From Gammaproteobacteria bacterium Ga0074134 (GTDB lineage: Bacteria; Pseudomonadota; Gammaproteobacteria; Ga0077554; Ga007554), in NCBI GenBank assembly GCA_001464965.1, contig LNEJ01000045.1, positions 1-64,000 of the forward strand: 64,000 nucleotides of DNA, in the 5' to 3' direction. The notes beneath the pieces are model-generated. The model was not told where the DNA came from. It saw only the letters and a list, made by a program, of their open reading frames with translations, and made no database searches. The translations under genes were made by a program, and so were the position numbers. Below, piece by piece: positions 22,985 through 35,009 of this stretch. Each line of letters opens with the position of its first letter. The stretch's first letter is position 1.

Positions 22985-23566
22985 ATGGCACATGTACTGC
23001 CCGAATTACCCTATGCCAAGAATGCCCTGGAACCGCATATCTCGGCGGAAACCATCGAGTATCACTATGGTAAGCATCACCAGGCCTATGTTAACAACCT
23101 GAACAATCTTGTCCCCGGCACCGAGTTCGAAAATCTGCCGCTGGAAGAGATCATCATGAAATCCTCCGGCGGCGTTTTCAACAATGCCGCGCAGGTGTGG
23201 AACCACACTTTCTACTGGCACTGCCTGAGCCCCAATGGCGGCGGCGAGCCTACCGGCGCATTGGCTGAAGCGATCAACAAAGCCTTCGGCTCGTTTGATG
23301 AGTTCAAGAAGAAATTCACCCAAACCGCCATCACCACCTTCGGCTCCGGCTGGGCTTGGCTGGTGCAAAACAAGGATGGCACACTCGCCATTGTCTCAAC
23401 ATCCAATGCTGCCACCCCCATGACCGCCGGGCAAAAGGCGCTGCTCACCTGCGACGTGTGGGAGCATGCCTATTACATTGATTACCGTAATGCGCGCCCC
23501 TCCTATGTTGACCACTTCTGGAGCCTGGTGAACTGGGATTTCGTGGCGAAGAATCTGGCTTCGTAA
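22985..23566 (+). CDS. sodB: superoxide dismutase (Fe)
   Basis: [40 protein letters not shown]...[19 protein letters not shown]. Confidence 0.97.
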   Translation: MAHVLPELPYAKNALEPHISAETIEYHYGKHHQAYVNNLNNLVPGTEFENLPLEEIIMKSSGGVFNNAAQVWNHTFYWHCLSPNGGGEPTGALAEAINKAFGSFDEFKKKFTQTAITTFGSGWAWLVQNKDGTLAIVSTSNAATPMTAGQKALLTCDVWEHAYYIDYRNARPSYVDHFWSLVNWDFVAKNLAS

Positions 23567-23686
23567 TACACGCTCTGGTGTGAGGGGTTTGCCCGCACGC
23601 AAAATACGCTGTAATATTGCTTTTTTGACCTCTATGGCAGTCTTTTGACTGCCTTTTTGTTTTGGAACGAAGCGTGAATAATCGTC

Positions 23687-24877
23687 ATGTCTAGCAACAC
23701 ACAGGAACCGTTGATGAACACCTATTCCCGTCAGCCTGTCAGTTTTGAGCGCGGCGCGGGGTCGTGGTTATGGGATACGCAGGGGAATAAATATCTGGAT
23801 GCCTTCAGCGGCGTTTCAGTCTGCAATCTCGGTCACGCCCATCCGGCGGTGGCTGAGGCCGTGTGCAAACAGGCTGCGCTGCTGGTGCACACCTCCAATC
23901 ATTTTGAAATCCCCTTACAGCACGAACTGGGGACGCAGCTTATGCGTCTATCAGGCATGGACAAGGTGTTTTTCGGCAATTCTGGCGCGGAGGCCAATGA
24001 GGCGGCGATCAAGATTGCGCGGCTTTATGGCCATCGCAAGGGCATCGCCGTGCCCACTATCGTGGTGACCGAGGGCAGTTTCCACGGGCGTACCCTCGCC
24101 ACGCTCACCGCTACCGGCAATCGCAAGATCCAGGCGGGGTTTGAACCACTGGTGCAGGGTTTTGTGCGCGTCCCCTATGATGATCTGGAGGCGCTACGCA
24201 TCGTTGCCCGCAACAGCCCCAACATCGTCGCCGTGCTGGTTGAGCCCATACAGGGTGAGGGCGGCGTCAATATCCCCTCTGAAGACTACCTGGCCGGCGT
24301 GCGCGCCCTGTGCGACGAGCACGGCTGGCTGATGATGCTCGACGAAATCCAGACCGGCATGGGCCGTACCGGCCAGTGGTTCGCCTGGCAGCACAGCGGC
24401 GCGGCGCCGGACGTCATGACGCTCGCCAAGGCACTGGGCAATGGTGTGCCCATCGGCGCCTGCCTGGCGCGCGGGCAGGCCGCCGAAGTGCTGCAACCCG
24501 GCTCGCACGGCTCCACCTTTGGCGGCAACCCGCTGGCGTGCGCTGCCGCGTTGGCTGTGCTCAAAACCATGGAGCAGGAAAACCTTGTCGCGTACGCCGC
24601 GGCCATGGGTGAATACTTGTTCAACGGATTAGCACGTGCCTTAGGTGATTGCAAACATGTCACCGCGATCCGCAGCCAAGGTCTGATGACCGGCATCGAG
24701 CTCAACCGTCCCTGCTACGCACTGGTGCATCAGGCGCGCGCGCGCGGGCTGCTGATCAATGTTACTGCGGAGCGGGTTATCCGCCTGTTGCCGCCGCTGA
24801 TCCTCACCGAGGCCGAAGCGGACATGATCGTCGATCACCTGGCTGTGCTGGTCCGTGACTTCGCGGACGCCGCCTGA
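23687..24877 (+). CDS. argD: acetylornithine aminotransferase
   Basis: class III aminotransferase; [18 protein letters not shown]-Lys region; adjacent to argF; start may be 23714. Confidence 0.95.
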   Translation: MSSNTQEPLMNTYSRQPVSFERGAGSWLWDTQGNKYLDAFSGVSVCNLGHAHPAVAEAVCKQAALLVHTSNHFEIPLQHELGTQLMRLSGMDKVFFGNSGAEANEAAIKIARLYGHRKGIAVPTIVVTEGSFHGRTLATLTATGNRKIQAGFEPLVQGFVRVPYDDLEALRIVARNSPNIVAVLVEPIQGEGGVNIPSEDYLAGVRALCDEHGWLMMLDEIQTGMGRTGQWFAWQHSGAAPDVMTLAKALGNGVPIGACLARGQAAEVLQPGSHGSTFGGNPLACAAALAVLKTMEQENLVAYAAAMGEYLFNGLARALGDCKHVTAIRSQGLMTGIELNRPCYALVHQARARGLLINVTAERVIRLLPPLILTEAEADMIVDHLAVLVRDFADAA

Positions 24878-24900
24878 TTAATATTTCGCTGGAAACTTCA

Positions 24901-25821
24901 ATGGCCCCACGTCATTTTCTTACCTTAACGGATTTGAGCGCTGTCGAGCTGCGTGCGTTGATTCAGCGCGCGATTGAACTCAAAGCATTGCAGCGCGCAG
25001 GAAAAATCCATGAGCCTCTGAAAAACAAGGTGCTCGGCATGGTGTTCGAGAAATCCTCGACACGGACGCGCGTCTCATTCGAGACCGCCATGGCTCAGTT
25101 CGGTGGCAGCGCGATCTTTTTGTCCCCGCGCGACACCCAGCTTGGGCGCGGCGAGCCAGTGGAGGACACAGCCCGTGTGTTGTCGCGCATGGTGGACGTG
25201 ATCATGATCCGTACCTATGCCCATGAGATCATCGAGCGTTTCGCTGCTCACTCACGCGTGCCGGTGATCAATGCCCTCACCGATCAATGGCATCCATGCC
25301 AATTGCTGGCCGACATGCAGACCTGGTTTGAGCACCGTGGCGATATCCAGGGTAAGACCGTGGCCTGGATCGGTGACGGCAACAACATGTGCCACACCTA
25401 TATCAGTGCCGCCCGGCAATTCGACTTTCACCTGCGCATTGCCTGCCCGCAGGGTTATGAACCTGACGGCGCTATAATGGAATCTGGCATGAAATCCGGT
25501 GGCGGGCATGTCACGCTCATGCGCGATGCGGCCTCCGCGGCGCACAACGCCGACCTGATAGTCACCGACACCTGGACCAGCATGGGTTGGGAGGAAGAAC
25601 AGGAAAAGCGCCTGCGTGACTTTGCAGCGTATCAGGTCAATGCCGAGATCATGGGCCACGCCAAGCCCGATGCCCTGTTCATGCATTGCCTGCCCGCCCA
25701 TCGCGGCGAGGAAGTTAGCGCAGAGGTGATCGACGGGCCGCAGAGCGTAGTGTGGGATGAGGCGGAGAATCGCCTGCATGCCCAAAAGGCGCTGCTCGAA
25801 CTGTTGCTCGTACAAAAATGA
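24901..25821 (+). CDS. argF: ornithine carbamoyltransferase
   Basis: [13 protein letters not shown] carbamoyl-P motif, [12 protein letters not shown]. Confidence 0.97.
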   Translation: MAPRHFLTLTDLSAVELRALIQRAIELKALQRAGKIHEPLKNKVLGMVFEKSSTRTRVSFETAMAQFGGSAIFLSPRDTQLGRGEPVEDTARVLSRMVDVIMIRTYAHEIIERFAAHSRVPVINALTDQWHPCQLLADMQTWFEHRGDIQGKTVAWIGDGNNMCHTYISAARQFDFHLRIACPQGYEPDGAIMESGMKSGGGHVTLMRDAASAAHNADLIVTDTWTSMGWEEEQEKRLRDFAAYQVNAEIMGHAKPDALFMHCLPAHRGEEVSAEVIDGPQSVVWDEAENRLHAQKALLELLLVQK

Positions 25822-25887
25822 GAATAACTGCAGGGCGGGTCCGCTACGCTTGACCCAACCTGCAAAATCATTCGCTGTTTACCGGAC

Positions 25888-26943
25888 ATGACTCCCCTCC
25901 TCGAACTCAAAAATATCGAGTGCCGCTATAACAGCAACAGGGTGGTGCGCGATCTTTCGTTGCGCATCAACCAGGGTGCGCTGGCCTGTTTGCTGGGGCC
26001 CAGCGGCTGCGGCAAGACTACGGTGCTGCGCGCCATCGCGGGATTTGAGCCGGTTTACGGCGGAGAAATTATGTTGCGCGGCAGTGCCGTTTCTCGCCCT
26101 GGCTACACCCTTCCGCCGGAGAAGCGCCGCCTGGGCATGGTGTTTCAGGATTACGCGCTGTTTCCGCACATGGATGTCGCGTCCAATATCGGCTTTGGTC
26201 TGCGCGGTGTTTCAAATGAAGCCAGGCGGCAGACGGTTGCACGTCTGTTGGAGATGGTGGGATTGGGCGGCCTGGGTAAGCGCTATCCCCACGAGCTCTC
26301 GGGAGGCCAGCAGCAGCGTGTTGCCCTGGCGCGGGCGTTGGCGCCACAGCCCGAAATGATCCTGATGGACGAGCCTTTCTCCAATCTCGATGTCGAGTTA
26401 CGTGAACGGCTTGGGCTGGAGGTGCGTGATATTCTCAAAAGCCAGAACATCGCTACCATTCTGGTTACGCACGATCAGCAGGAGGCGTTCGCGCTCGGCG
26501 AGATGGTGGGCATCATGCACCAGGGGCGTATATTGCAGTGGGATACGCCGTTCAATCTTTATCATGAGCCCGCCAATCGCTTCGTCGCCGACTTCATTGG
26601 CCAGGGGGTGTTTCTCGCCGGGAAACTGCTGGCTCCCGACACTGTGGAGACCGAGGTTGGCGTGATTTGCGGTGACCGCGCCTATCCCTGGGCGACGGGC
26701 ACCAAGGTGGATGTGCTGCTGCGCCCCGATGATATCGTGCCTTGCATGGAAAGCTCTCTGCGCGGCGAAATTCTCAACAAGGCCTTCAAGGGGGCGTCGA
26801 TCATGTACACGCTAAGGCTGACCAGCGGCAGCAAGGTGCTGGCGCTGTTCCCCAGCCACCACGATCATGCCATCAACGAATGGGTGGGCATCCGCATTGC
26901 GGCGAATCACCTGGTGACATTCCCGCATGAGGACGGGCTCTAA
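25888..26943 (+). CDS. ABC transporter ATP-binding protein (FbpC/iron(III)-like, with TOBE region)
   Basis: [57 protein letters not shown]. Confidence 0.92.
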   Translation: MTPLLELKNIECRYNSNRVVRDLSLRINQGALACLLGPSGCGKTTVLRAIAGFEPVYGGEIMLRGSAVSRPGYTLPPEKRRLGMVFQDYALFPHMDVASNIGFGLRGVSNEARRQTVARLLEMVGLGGLGKRYPHELSGGQQQRVALARALAPQPEMILMDEPFSNLDVELRERLGLEVRDILKSQNIATILVTHDQQEAFALGEMVGIMHQGRILQWDTPFNLYHEPANRFVADFIGQGVFLAGKLLAPDTVETEVGVICGDRAYPWATGTKVDVLLRPDDIVPCMESSLRGEILNKAFKGASIMYTLRLTSGSKVLALFPSHHDHAINEWVGIRIAANHLVTFPHEDGL

Positions 26944-28358
26944 GCCGGACCCTGCTTCACTGCTTCGATATAAGCCAACGCCTTGTCAATCCGCTGCAAG
27001 GTACGCTCGCGGCCAATCAGGGCGACTGTCACGTCTATCGGCGGTGACACGTCGGTGCCGCATACCGCAACGCGTAGCGGCTGGGCGAGCTTGCCCATCT
27101 TCAGTCCGTGTGTCTCGGCGATTTCCAGCACCGCTTGATGAATCCCTTCGGCGTTCCACTCCTGCAAGTCAGAAAGGCGAATGCGCAGCCCTGCCAGGAT
27201 ATCCCGGATCTCGGGTTTGAGGTTTTTAGTGGCGGCTTTTTCGTCAAAGGTGTCGAAATCCCGGTAGAAAAATGCGCTGTTGTGCGCCATTTCCACCAGG
27301 GTCTTGGCGCGCTCACGCTGTGCTTTGACCACCTCAACCAGCTCCGGGCCGGTGGCAGGATCTATGCCGATACGCCCCATGTGCCAGCTCAGATGATGCG
27401 CTACATGGGCAGGGTCGCTGGTCTTGATGTAATGCTGATTGAGCCACAGCAGCTTGCCGGGGTTGAAAGTGGATGCGGAGTTATTGACATCGCTGGTGTC
27501 GAACAGCCTGACCATTTCGCCGGTCGAAAATATCTCCTGATCGCCGTGCGACCAGCCCAGCCGCACCAGATAGTTCAGCACAGCCTCGGGCAGAAAACCG
27601 TCCTCGCGGTATTGCATCACGCTCACCGCGCCGTGGCGTTTGGACAGGCGCGCGCCATCCTCGCCGAGGATCATCGGCACATGGGCGTAGACCGGCGGGG
27701 TGGCTCCGAGTGTTTTCAGGATATTGATCTGGCGCGGCGTGTTGTTGAGGTGGTCATCGCCGCGAATGACGTGTGTTACGTTCATATCATGATCGTCCAC
27801 CACCACGGTGAAATTGTAGGTGGGCGTGCCGTCCGAGCGCACGATGATCAGGTCATCCAGCTCGTTGTTGTTGAATGTTACCCGGCCGCGGATTGAGTCC
27901 TCGACCACAACGGAACCCTCTTGCGGATTCCTGAATCGGATCACCGGACGCACGCCGGGCGGTGGAGCGTCCTGCATGTCCCGGCAATAGCCGTCATAAC
28001 GCGGCTTCTCCTTGCGCGCCATCTGCTCGTTGCGTAGCGTTTCAAGCCGCTCCTTGGAGCAGTAGCAGTGATAGGCCTTGCCTTCGGCCAGCAACTGCTG
28101 GGCCACCTCGCGGTAACGATCAAAGCGGTCGCTCTGCGAAAATGGCCCTTCGTCGTACTCCAGGCCCAGCCACGTCATCCCCTCCAGAATCGCATTCACC
28201 GACTCCGCCGTGGAACGTTCCAGATCGGTGTCCTCGATGCGCAGGATAAACGTGCCGCCGTGCTTGCGCGCATACAACCAGGAAAACAGCGCGGTACGGG
28301 CGCCGCCGATATGGAGATAGCCGGTGGGGCTGGGGGCGAAACGGGTGCGGATGGTCAT
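26940..28358 (-). CDS. gltX: glutamate--tRNA ligase
   Basis: [40 protein letters not shown]. Confidence 0.97.
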   Translation of the reverse strand: MTIRTRFAPSPTGYLHIGGARTALFSWLYARKHGGTFILRIEDTDLERSTAESVNAILEGMTWLGLEYDEGPFSQSDRFDRYREVAQQLLAEGKAYHCYCSKERLETLRNEQMARKEKPRYDGYCRDMQDAPPPGVRPVIRFRNPQEGSVVVEDSIRGRVTFNNNELDDLIIVRSDGTPTYNFTVVVDDHDMNVTHVIRGDDHLNNTPRQINILKTLGATPPVYAHVPMILGEDGARLSKRHGAVSVMQYREDGFLPEAVLNYLVRLGWSHGDQEIFSTGEMVRLFDTSDVNNSASTFNPGKLLWLNQHYIKTSDPAHVAHHLSWHMGRIGIDPATGPELVEVVKAQRERAKTLVEMAHNSAFFYRDFDTFDEKAATKNLKPEIRDILAGLRIRLSDLQEWNAEGIHQAVLEIAETHGLKMGKLAQPLRVAVCGTDVSPPIDVTVALIGRERTLQRIDKALAYIEAVKQGPA

Positions 28359-28562
28359 GGGTAATTCCTTTATGAAATCATGCGCAGGTGGCTGATCAAT
28401 TATGATGCGGCATTGTAGCGGAAAAGCCGTGATGGGGCTAACACGCACCCGCATGAAGGGGTGACTGTGCTTAAGTAGGCGCGAGGCCGATACAGTTTGA
28501 AGTATACTAATGGTTCTCCTGATCCACCTGAGGCAAGGTTTAGTAACCCTGGATGAAAACCC

Positions 28563-29048
28563 ATGCGGCATTTTGATGTTAATCGGCGCCTGATGAAAAG
28601 CGCGTGCTTATTTGCGGGTGCTTTTTGCGTTCCTATTTTATCCCATGCCGCTGATCCCCTGCCGGCTGCCACGCCGCTGCTCGCCGTCACGGCGGAGCAG
28701 TGGGCGAGCCCGCGCAACGGCGCGGCCATCGTATCGATGCCCGCGCTTGCGGCTGCGATGCAGGATGTCATGATCAGGCCCGCGAGCCGCATTGCGCTGC
28801 GCCATCCCGCTGGCGAGGAAGGCGTTGCGTGGGCGCAGGAGCTGCGCGACTGGCTGGTGGCGCTGGGCATGTCTTCGGATCGCATCGAGATGGTGCGGGG
28901 CGGCGCTGGCGGGGCCATTGAACTTGCTGTTCTGGCCGCACCCAGCAATAACACAGGTAAGGAAAGTCCCGGTCAATCGGGTAGCGCAGGCATGGCGTCC
29001 TTTCCTGTTGTGGATATTCCCCCGATGGATCAAGGAGAGACCCGATGA
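28563..29048 (+). CDS. hypothetical exported protein
   Basis: signal peptide-like N-terminus; overlaps the start of the nitrilase gene (29045) by ATGA coupling. Confidence 0.6.
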   Translation: MRHFDVNRRLMKSACLFAGAFCVPILSHAADPLPAATPLLAVTAEQWASPRNGAAIVSMPALAAAMQDVMIRPASRIALRHPAGEEGVAWAQELRDWLVALGMSSDRIEMVRGGAGGAIELAVLAAPSNNTGKESPGQSGSAGMASFPVVDIPPMDQGETR

Positions 29049-29863
29049 GCCGCGTCGCCGCAATTCAAATGGCCTCCGGGCCGAGCGTCAGCGCCAACCT
29101 GCTGGAGGCCGCCAGACTCATCCGCAATGCCGCGCATGCGGGTGCGCAACTGATTGTGCTGCCTGAAAACTTTGCCATTATGGGCGTCGCGGAATTCGAC
29201 AAGGTCAAGATCCGCGAACAGGACGGGCAGGGGCCAATCCAGGATTTTCTCTCCCAACAGGCCGCAAAAAACGGTGTCTGGCTGGTGGGCGGCACTATCC
29301 CGCTGGTGGCGAGCAGCCCTGACAAGGTGCGCGCCGCCTGCCTGCTGTTCAATCCCAAAGGCGGGCGCGTGGCGCGTTACGACAAGATACATATGTTCGA
29401 TGTGCGCGTCGAAGAAAGCGGGGAAAATTACGTCGAATCGGAAACGATCGAAGCCGGAGACACGACGGTGGTAGTGGATACCCCTTTCGGCAGACTCGGC
29501 CTGGCAGTGTGTTACGACTTGCGCTTCCCGGAGTTGTTCCGGCGCCTGCTGGATGACGGCATGGAGCTGGTGGCGGTGCCGTCGGCATTTACCGCCATCA
29601 CGGGCAAGGCTCACTGGGAAACGCTGGTGCGCGCCCGCGCCGTGGAGAATCTGTGCTATGTGATCGCCGCTGCCCAGGGTGGCTATCACGTCGGCGGACG
29701 TGAAACCCACGGCGACAGCATGATCGTCAGTCCGTGGGGTATCGTGCTGGATCGCCTGCCGCGCGGCTCAGGGTTTGTCAGCGCGGAGATAGATCGTGGC
29801 CGCCTCGAGAGCATGCGCCGTAACTTTCCATCGATACAGCATCGCAAATTGCGTTGCTCATGA
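29045..29863 (+). CDS. carbon-nitrogen hydrolase (nitrilase family)
   Basis: E-K-C motifs: VLPENFAIM, YDKIHMFDV, LAVCYDLRFPELFR. Confidence 0.93.
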   Translation: MSRVAAIQMASGPSVSANLLEAARLIRNAAHAGAQLIVLPENFAIMGVAEFDKVKIREQDGQGPIQDFLSQQAAKNGVWLVGGTIPLVASSPDKVRAACLLFNPKGGRVARYDKIHMFDVRVEESGENYVESETIEAGDTTVVVDTPFGRLGLAVCYDLRFPELFRRLLDDGMELVAVPSAFTAITGKAHWETLVRARAVENLCYVIAAAQGGYHVGGRETHGDSMIVSPWGIVLDRLPRGSGFVSAEIDRGRLESMRRNFPSIQHRKLRCS

Positions 29864-29930
29864 AAAACCATAAGGATGCTGGGATGCATATCACAGCGGC
29901 CAATCAGCCAGGAACCCGGAACCATAAATC

Positions 29931-31373
29931 ATGAATACATCGCTTGATATTGCCCGCCACATGTTGCTTGCTCCCTCCGGCCTTACTGAGGCAGATCTGC
30001 AAGGCGTGCTGGGACAGGTGTTGAGCTACGCCGTGGACAGTGCTGATCTCTATTTTCAGGCCACGCACTACGAATCCTGGTCGCTGGAAGATGGCATCGT
30101 CAAGGAAGGCAGTTACAGCATAGATCGCGGCGTTGGCGTGCGCGCCATCAGTGGCGAAAAAACCGGCTTTGCCTATTCCGATGAAATCGCCCTGCCTGCG
30201 CTTACCGAGGCTGCGCTGGCCGCGCGCGCCATTGCCCGCAGCGGACAGCAGCACCGGGTAAAAGCCTTGTCAGCCGTCGCAGGCCATGGCCTGTATTTGC
30301 CTACGAATCCGCTTGGGACGTTGCCCGAACAAGATAAGGTGGCCTTGCTGGAGTCGCTGGATGCAGAGGCACGTAAGCAGGATCCGCGCGTCAAGCAGGT
30401 GATGGTCAGCCTCGCTGGCGTCTACGATGTGGTGCTGGTGGCCGCGTCCGACGGCACCCTCGCCGCCGACGTGCGTCCGCTGGTGCGCGTCAATGTGAGC
30501 GTGATCGTCGAGCACAACGGGCGTCGCGAGCAAGGGTCGAGCGGCGGCGGTGGGCGTGCGGGTTACGAGTTTTTTTCAGGGGACGGGCGTGCGCTGGGCT
30601 ATGCGCGCGAAGCAGTACGGCAGGCACTGGTCAATCTCGATGCGCGCGACGCGCCTGCGGGTGCCATGCAAGTGGTGCTCGGGCCGGGCTGGCCGGGCGT
30701 GTTGCTGCATGAGGCGATTGGCCACGGGCTGGAAGGCGACTTCAACCGAAAAGGCACCTCTGCGTTTGCCGGGCGCATCGGCGAGCGCGTGGCATCCCCG
30801 CTGTGTACCGTGGTGGACGACGGTACCCTGGCAAGCCGCCGCGGCTCGCTCAACGTCGACGACGAAGGCACCCCGACGCAGCGTACCGTGCTCATCGAAA
30901 ACGGCATCCTCAAGGGCTATATGCAGGACAAGATGAACGCCCGCCTGATGGGCGTCGCCCCCACCGGCAACGGCCGCCGCGAGTCCTACGCCCACCTGCC
31001 CATGCCGCGCATGACCAACACCTACATGCTGGCCGGCGAACACGATCCGCAAGAAATCATCGCCTCAGTGAAAAACGGTCTGTATGCCGTCAACTTCGGT
31101 GGCGGCCAGGTCGACATCACCTCCGGCAAATTCGTATTCTCCGCCAGCGAGGCCTACATGATCGAAGACGGCAAAATCACCTACCCCGTCAAAGGCGCCA
31201 CCCTCATCGGCAACGGCCCTGACGTACTCACCCGCGTCAGCATGGTCGGCAACGACCTGAAGCTCGACACAGGCGTCGGTACCTGCGGCAAGGAAGGCCA
31301 GAGCGTACCGGTCGGCGTGGGGCAGCCTACACTTAGAGTGGATGGGTTGACGGTGGGGGGGACGAGCGCGTGA
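29931..31373 (+). CDS. tldD: metalloprotease TldD
   Basis: [22 protein letters not shown] zinc motif; paired with pmbA downstream. Confidence 0.97.
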   Translation: MNTSLDIARHMLLAPSGLTEADLQGVLGQVLSYAVDSADLYFQATHYESWSLEDGIVKEGSYSIDRGVGVRAISGEKTGFAYSDEIALPALTEAALAARAIARSGQQHRVKALSAVAGHGLYLPTNPLGTLPEQDKVALLESLDAEARKQDPRVKQVMVSLAGVYDVVLVAASDGTLAADVRPLVRVNVSVIVEHNGRREQGSSGGGGRAGYEFFSGDGRALGYAREAVRQALVNLDARDAPAGAMQVVLGPGWPGVLLHEAIGHGLEGDFNRKGTSAFAGRIGERVASPLCTVVDDGTLASRRGSLNVDDEGTPTQRTVLIENGILKGYMQDKMNARLMGVAPTGNGRRESYAHLPMPRMTNTYMLAGEHDPQEIIASVKNGLYAVNFGGGQVDITSGKFVFSASEAYMIEDGKITYPVKGATLIGNGPDVLTRVSMVGNDLKLDTGVGTCGKEGQSVPVGVGQPTLRVDGLTVGGTSA

Positions 31374-31564
31374 TTGGTTAGCCAGTTTGTTTGTACCGGA
31401 CACTTACCCAGATCTTAAGTGGTACGCAGCAAAAAGCGAAGCAAAGAAGCTTCCTGGGCGGGTGAGGTGTTCTTGTCAGTGAAAAGCTGGAATTTGCTTG
31501 TATCCATGCCAATTCCCCAGCCGCAATGCCGCCAATCAACCGGGGGCGTCAAGCAAGCCGGTTA

Positions 31565-31861
31565 TTATCCCTCTTCCAAATCGCTGTCCAGTAGCAGTTG
31601 CTTGCTGTGGCGGACCGTTAAAACAGCAATGCTGGCGCTGACACGATAAATGATCCGATAGTTGCCAAAGATCAACTCTTTAATGTCTCCACGCCCCAGT
31701 TCGGGAACGATTCGTCCTATTTCCGGGAACTCTGCGAGTGGTTTGACCTTGGCAAAAATATCTTCAACCCAGTTCGCCGCTGCAACCGGATTATCCAGCG
31801 CGATGTACTCGGCGATTTCATAAACCCTGTCTATTGCCAAGGGCAGCCATACGACCTTCAC
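31565..31861 (-). CDS. type II toxin, RelE/ParE family
   Basis: VVWLPLAIDRVYEIAEYIALDNPVAA...LIFGNYRIIYRVSASIAVLTVRHSKQ. Confidence 0.9.
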   Translation of the reverse strand: MKVVWLPLAIDRVYEIAEYIALDNPVAAANWVEDIFAKVKPLAEFPEIGRIVPELGRGDIKELIFGNYRIIYRVSASIAVLTVRHSKQLLLDSDLEEG

Positions 31862-32139
31862 CTGCCCAACCTTTTCAGAACCCGAGCTTTCGCCTCATCA
31901 TGGTCGATGCCTTCTCCTGCTTGCAGTTGCCGGTCCGCAATGTATAGATCTTCGAGCAGTTCTAGCCGTTCCCGCATCGACTCGAACTCATGAACATCGA
32001 CCAAAACGGCGACGCCTCGGCCATGCTGCGTGATGACTAGAGGGCGCCTGGTATCGTGAACCTGCTTTAGGAACGAGGCAACGCCAGAGCGAAACTCGGA
32101 CAGCGGGCGGATATCTTCATCTATTCGGAGTCTGCGCAT
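31858..32139 (-). CDS. type II antitoxin, Phd/YefM family
   Basis: DIRPLSEFRSGVASFLKQVHDTRRPLVITQHGRGVAVLVDVHEFE; 4-nt overlap with toxin gene. Confidence 0.88.
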   Translation of the reverse strand: MRRLRIDEDIRPLSEFRSGVASFLKQVHDTRRPLVITQHGRGVAVLVDVHEFESMRERLELLEDLYIADRQLQAGEGIDHDEAKARVLKRLGR

Positions 32140-32259
32140 GATGCCCTCTATTTGCACGTTATAACGTACAATATAATGTACATAACTTGGCAATATCTTG
32201 CAACATGCGCAAGCGAGAGGTTGGGATAAACGACAAGATATAGCACCCGGTACGGACCG

Positions 32260-32781
32260 CTATGGTTTTTCCTCCGTCCCGTCCCCACCCGAAACTTCCC
32301 GCAAATACCGAAACAGCGCCCGTGCCGCTGCTGGGGGTTTGTTGGCTTTGGCCTCGCGTGCTGCGTTGCGCAATAGTTGGCGGATCTGCTGGCTGTCGGC
32401 GCCGGGGTGTTCAGTGAGAAATTCGCTGAGCGCGGTGTCACCTTCGCTCAGCAAGCGGTCGCGCCAGCGTTCCAGGCGGTGAAACTGGGTGGTGGCCTGC
32501 TGGTTGCGGTTATTGAAGGCGTCCAGCGCCTGCTGGATCGGCGCGGGGTCAACATCGCGCATCAATTTCCCGATATACTGTAACTGGCGTTTGTGCGCCC
32601 CGTGCTCCGTAATGGTGCGCGCGGCAGCGACGGCGGCGCGCAGGTGTTCCGGCAGGGGGATGGCGTTAAACTGGCTGGCATTCAACTTCACCAGCGCTTC
32701 ACCCATCTCTTGCAGGGCGTTGGCCTCCCGTTTGAGCTGGGATTTGCTTTTTGCTTCGGGGCTTGTATCGTCGTCTATCAT
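32260..32781 (-). CDS. darP: ribosome biogenesis factor DarP/YjgA (DUF615)
   Basis: KSKSQLKREANALQEMGEALVKLNASQFNAIPLPEHLRAAV; divergent from pmbA as usual. Confidence 0.93.
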   Translation of the reverse strand: MIDDDTSPEAKSKSQLKREANALQEMGEALVKLNASQFNAIPLPEHLRAAVAAARTITEHGAHKRQLQYIGKLMRDVDPAPIQQALDAFNNRNQQATTQFHRLERWRDRLLSEGDTALSEFLTEHPGADSQQIRQLLRNAAREAKANKPPAAARALFRYLREVSGGDGTEEKP

Positions 32782-32830
32782 AAAGGCAATATGGTTTCTT
32801 TTTAAATCCAGCTTCGAGAGAGTATTTACA

Positions 32831-34183
32831 ATGTCACAGATCACGCCTTCCAGCAACACCAACCCAAGCAACGCCCAGCTTGAAGACCTGGTGCGCGACA
32901 TCCTCGCCGAGGCGCGGGCGCAGGGAGCGAGTGCAGCGGAGGCGGGCGTCAGCCTTGAAACCGGCTTGTCGGTGACGGCGCGTCTGGGCGAGGTGGAAAC
33001 CATCGAGTATAACCGCGACAAGGGGTTGGGTGTTACGGTCTATTTTGGCGGGCGTAAGGGTTCGTCGAGCACCTCGGACTTCACGCCCGAGGCGGTGCGC
33101 GAGGCGGTGCGTGCGGCATGCGGCATCGCCAAATATACCGCGGAAGATGAGTACGCGGGCTTGGCCGATGCAGCGCTCATGGCGCGGGATATTCCCGATC
33201 TTGACCTGTGCTACCCGTGGGACATCAGCGCCGAGCAGGCCATCGAGATGGCAATCGAATGCGAGGATGCGGCGCGCGGCATGGATGTGCGCATCAGCAA
33301 TTCCGAGGGCGGCAGTGTCTCCAGCCACCAGGGCTACCGGGTGTATGGCAACAGCCACGGCTTCATCGGTGCTTATCCCAGCACGCGGCACAGCTTGAGC
33401 TGCGCGGTGATCGGCGGGGAGGGCGAAGGGATGCAGCGCGACTACTGGTTCACCGTGGCGCGCGACAGCGCGGAGCTGGAGGCGGCGGCGGAGGTGGGGC
33501 GGCGTGCTGCGCAACGCACCCTGCGCCGTCTCGATGCGCGCCGTTTGCCCACCTGTCAGGTTCCGGTGATCTTCGCCGCCGAAATCGCCACCAGCCTGTT
33601 GTCGCACTTCACCAGCGCGATTCGCGGTGGCGCGCTATACCGTAAGGCGACCTTTTTGCTGGATCATTTGGGCAAGCAGGTGTTTCCCGCCCATATCCAC
33701 ATCCACGAACAACCGCATCTGAAGCGGGCGCTGGGCAGCACGCCGTTTGATAACGAAGGCGTGGCGACGCAGGCGCGTGATATCGTGCGCGACGGTGTAT
33801 TGCAGGGCTATATTCTGGACAGCTACGCGGCGCGCAAGCTCGGTATGCAGACCACCGGCAATGCGGGTGGCGTGCATAATCTGGTCATTGATCCGGGCGC
33901 GCTTGATCTGGCCGGAATGCTGCGGCGCATGGACAAGGGCCTGCTGGTCACGGAGTTGATGGGCATGGGTGTCAACGCCGTAACCGGTGATTACTCGCGC
34001 GGCGCGGCGGGCTTCTGGGTGGAAAACGGGGAGATTCAATATCCCGTTGAGGAGATCACCATCGCAGGCAATCTGCGCGACATGTTCATGCGCATCGCCG
34101 AAGTGGGCAATGATGTCGAGGTGCGTGGCGGGACGCGCACCGGCTCGATATTGATTGAAGAAATGATGATTGCAGGTGAGTAG
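32831..34183 (+). CDS. pmbA: metalloprotease PmbA/TldE
   Basis: GLSVTARLGEVETIEYNRDKGLGVTVYFGGRKGSSSTSD. Confidence 0.96.
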   Translation: MSQITPSSNTNPSNAQLEDLVRDILAEARAQGASAAEAGVSLETGLSVTARLGEVETIEYNRDKGLGVTVYFGGRKGSSSTSDFTPEAVREAVRAACGIAKYTAEDEYAGLADAALMARDIPDLDLCYPWDISAEQAIEMAIECEDAARGMDVRISNSEGGSVSSHQGYRVYGNSHGFIGAYPSTRHSLSCAVIGGEGEGMQRDYWFTVARDSAELEAAAEVGRRAAQRTLRRLDARRLPTCQVPVIFAAEIATSLLSHFTSAIRGGALYRKATFLLDHLGKQVFPAHIHIHEQPHLKRALGSTPFDNEGVATQARDIVRDGVLQGYILDSYAARKLGMQTTGNAGGVHNLVIDPGALDLAGMLRRMDKGLLVTELMGMGVNAVTGDYSRGAAGFWVENGEIQYPVEEITIAGNLRDMFMRIAEVGNDVEVRGGTRTGSILIEEMMIAGE

Positions 34184-34206
34184 CTTGGTGTTTTGCAAGG
34201 ATAACG

Positions 34207-34854
34207 ATGTTTGATGCCGAATGGTTTGAGCAAGGCCTTACCGCTCTCTCTTTTGTCGCGCTGGTGGCGTATTACCTTCACCTGATATACAGGATTCGCC
34301 GCACACCACTGACGACGGCAATTGGTCTGAATGCCCACACGCGCCGCGTGTGGGTGGAGACCATCATGGAGAAGCAACTCGATATCCTGGCGATACAGAC
34401 ACTACGCAACTGGAGTATGGCGGCAAGTTTTCTGGCCAGCGCCGCGATATTAATCAGCCTTGGCATACTCAATGCGGCATTTTTCGCGATTGGCAACAAC
34501 GGGGCACCGCAACTCATCATCAGGGTGAGCCATGAATTCGGTGAGATATGGCTGGAGAAACTGCTCTTTCTGATCATCACCTTCTTTTTTGCGTTCTTTA
34601 ATTTCGCCCTGGCCATCCGCTCCTATAACCGCGTCGGCTTCATGATCAATATTCCCACTGAGCGGGATCCGTTGATTACTCCGGTATTCGTGGCGGGCGT
34701 GCTGTCCCACGGCATGAACCATTATTCGCTGGGTATGCGTGGTTATTATCTTTCCGTGCCCTTGGTGCTGTGGCTGTTTGGGCCGTTATGGCTGGCCATC
34801 GGCACGGTGGTTTTGATAATGGTCATGTACCGGATTGATTACAATCTCGATTAG
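34207..34854 (+). CDS. DUF599 membrane protein
   Basis: WVETIMEKQLDILAIQTLRNWSMAASFLASAAILISLG. Confidence 0.85.
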   Translation: MFDAEWFEQGLTALSFVALVAYYLHLIYRIRRTPLTTAIGLNAHTRRVWVETIMEKQLDILAIQTLRNWSMAASFLASAAILISLGILNAAFFAIGNNGAPQLIIRVSHEFGEIWLEKLLFLIITFFFAFFNFALAIRSYNRVGFMINIPTERDPLITPVFVAGVLSHGMNHYSLGMRGYYLSVPLVLWLFGPLWLAIGTVVLIMVMYRIDYNLD

Positions 34855-34997
34855 TCCTACTGCGTCATAAAGCGCTGAAGGGCGCATTGCGGCGTTAAAA
34901 TCGGACTCAAAATGCTCACATACTTCATGTATGCTCCGCTTTTTCGCCCAATTTTGCCTTGCACTGCATCCCTTGATCGCTTTGTGACACAGCAGGA
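34855..34997. repeat. full copy (143 bp) of the palindromic repeat family
   Basis: TIR tcctactgcgtcataaagcg / cgctttgtgacacagcagga, internal catac-ttcat-gtatg hairpin. Confidence 0.88.
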
Positions 34998-35009
34998 TTA
35001 ACCGTAGCG

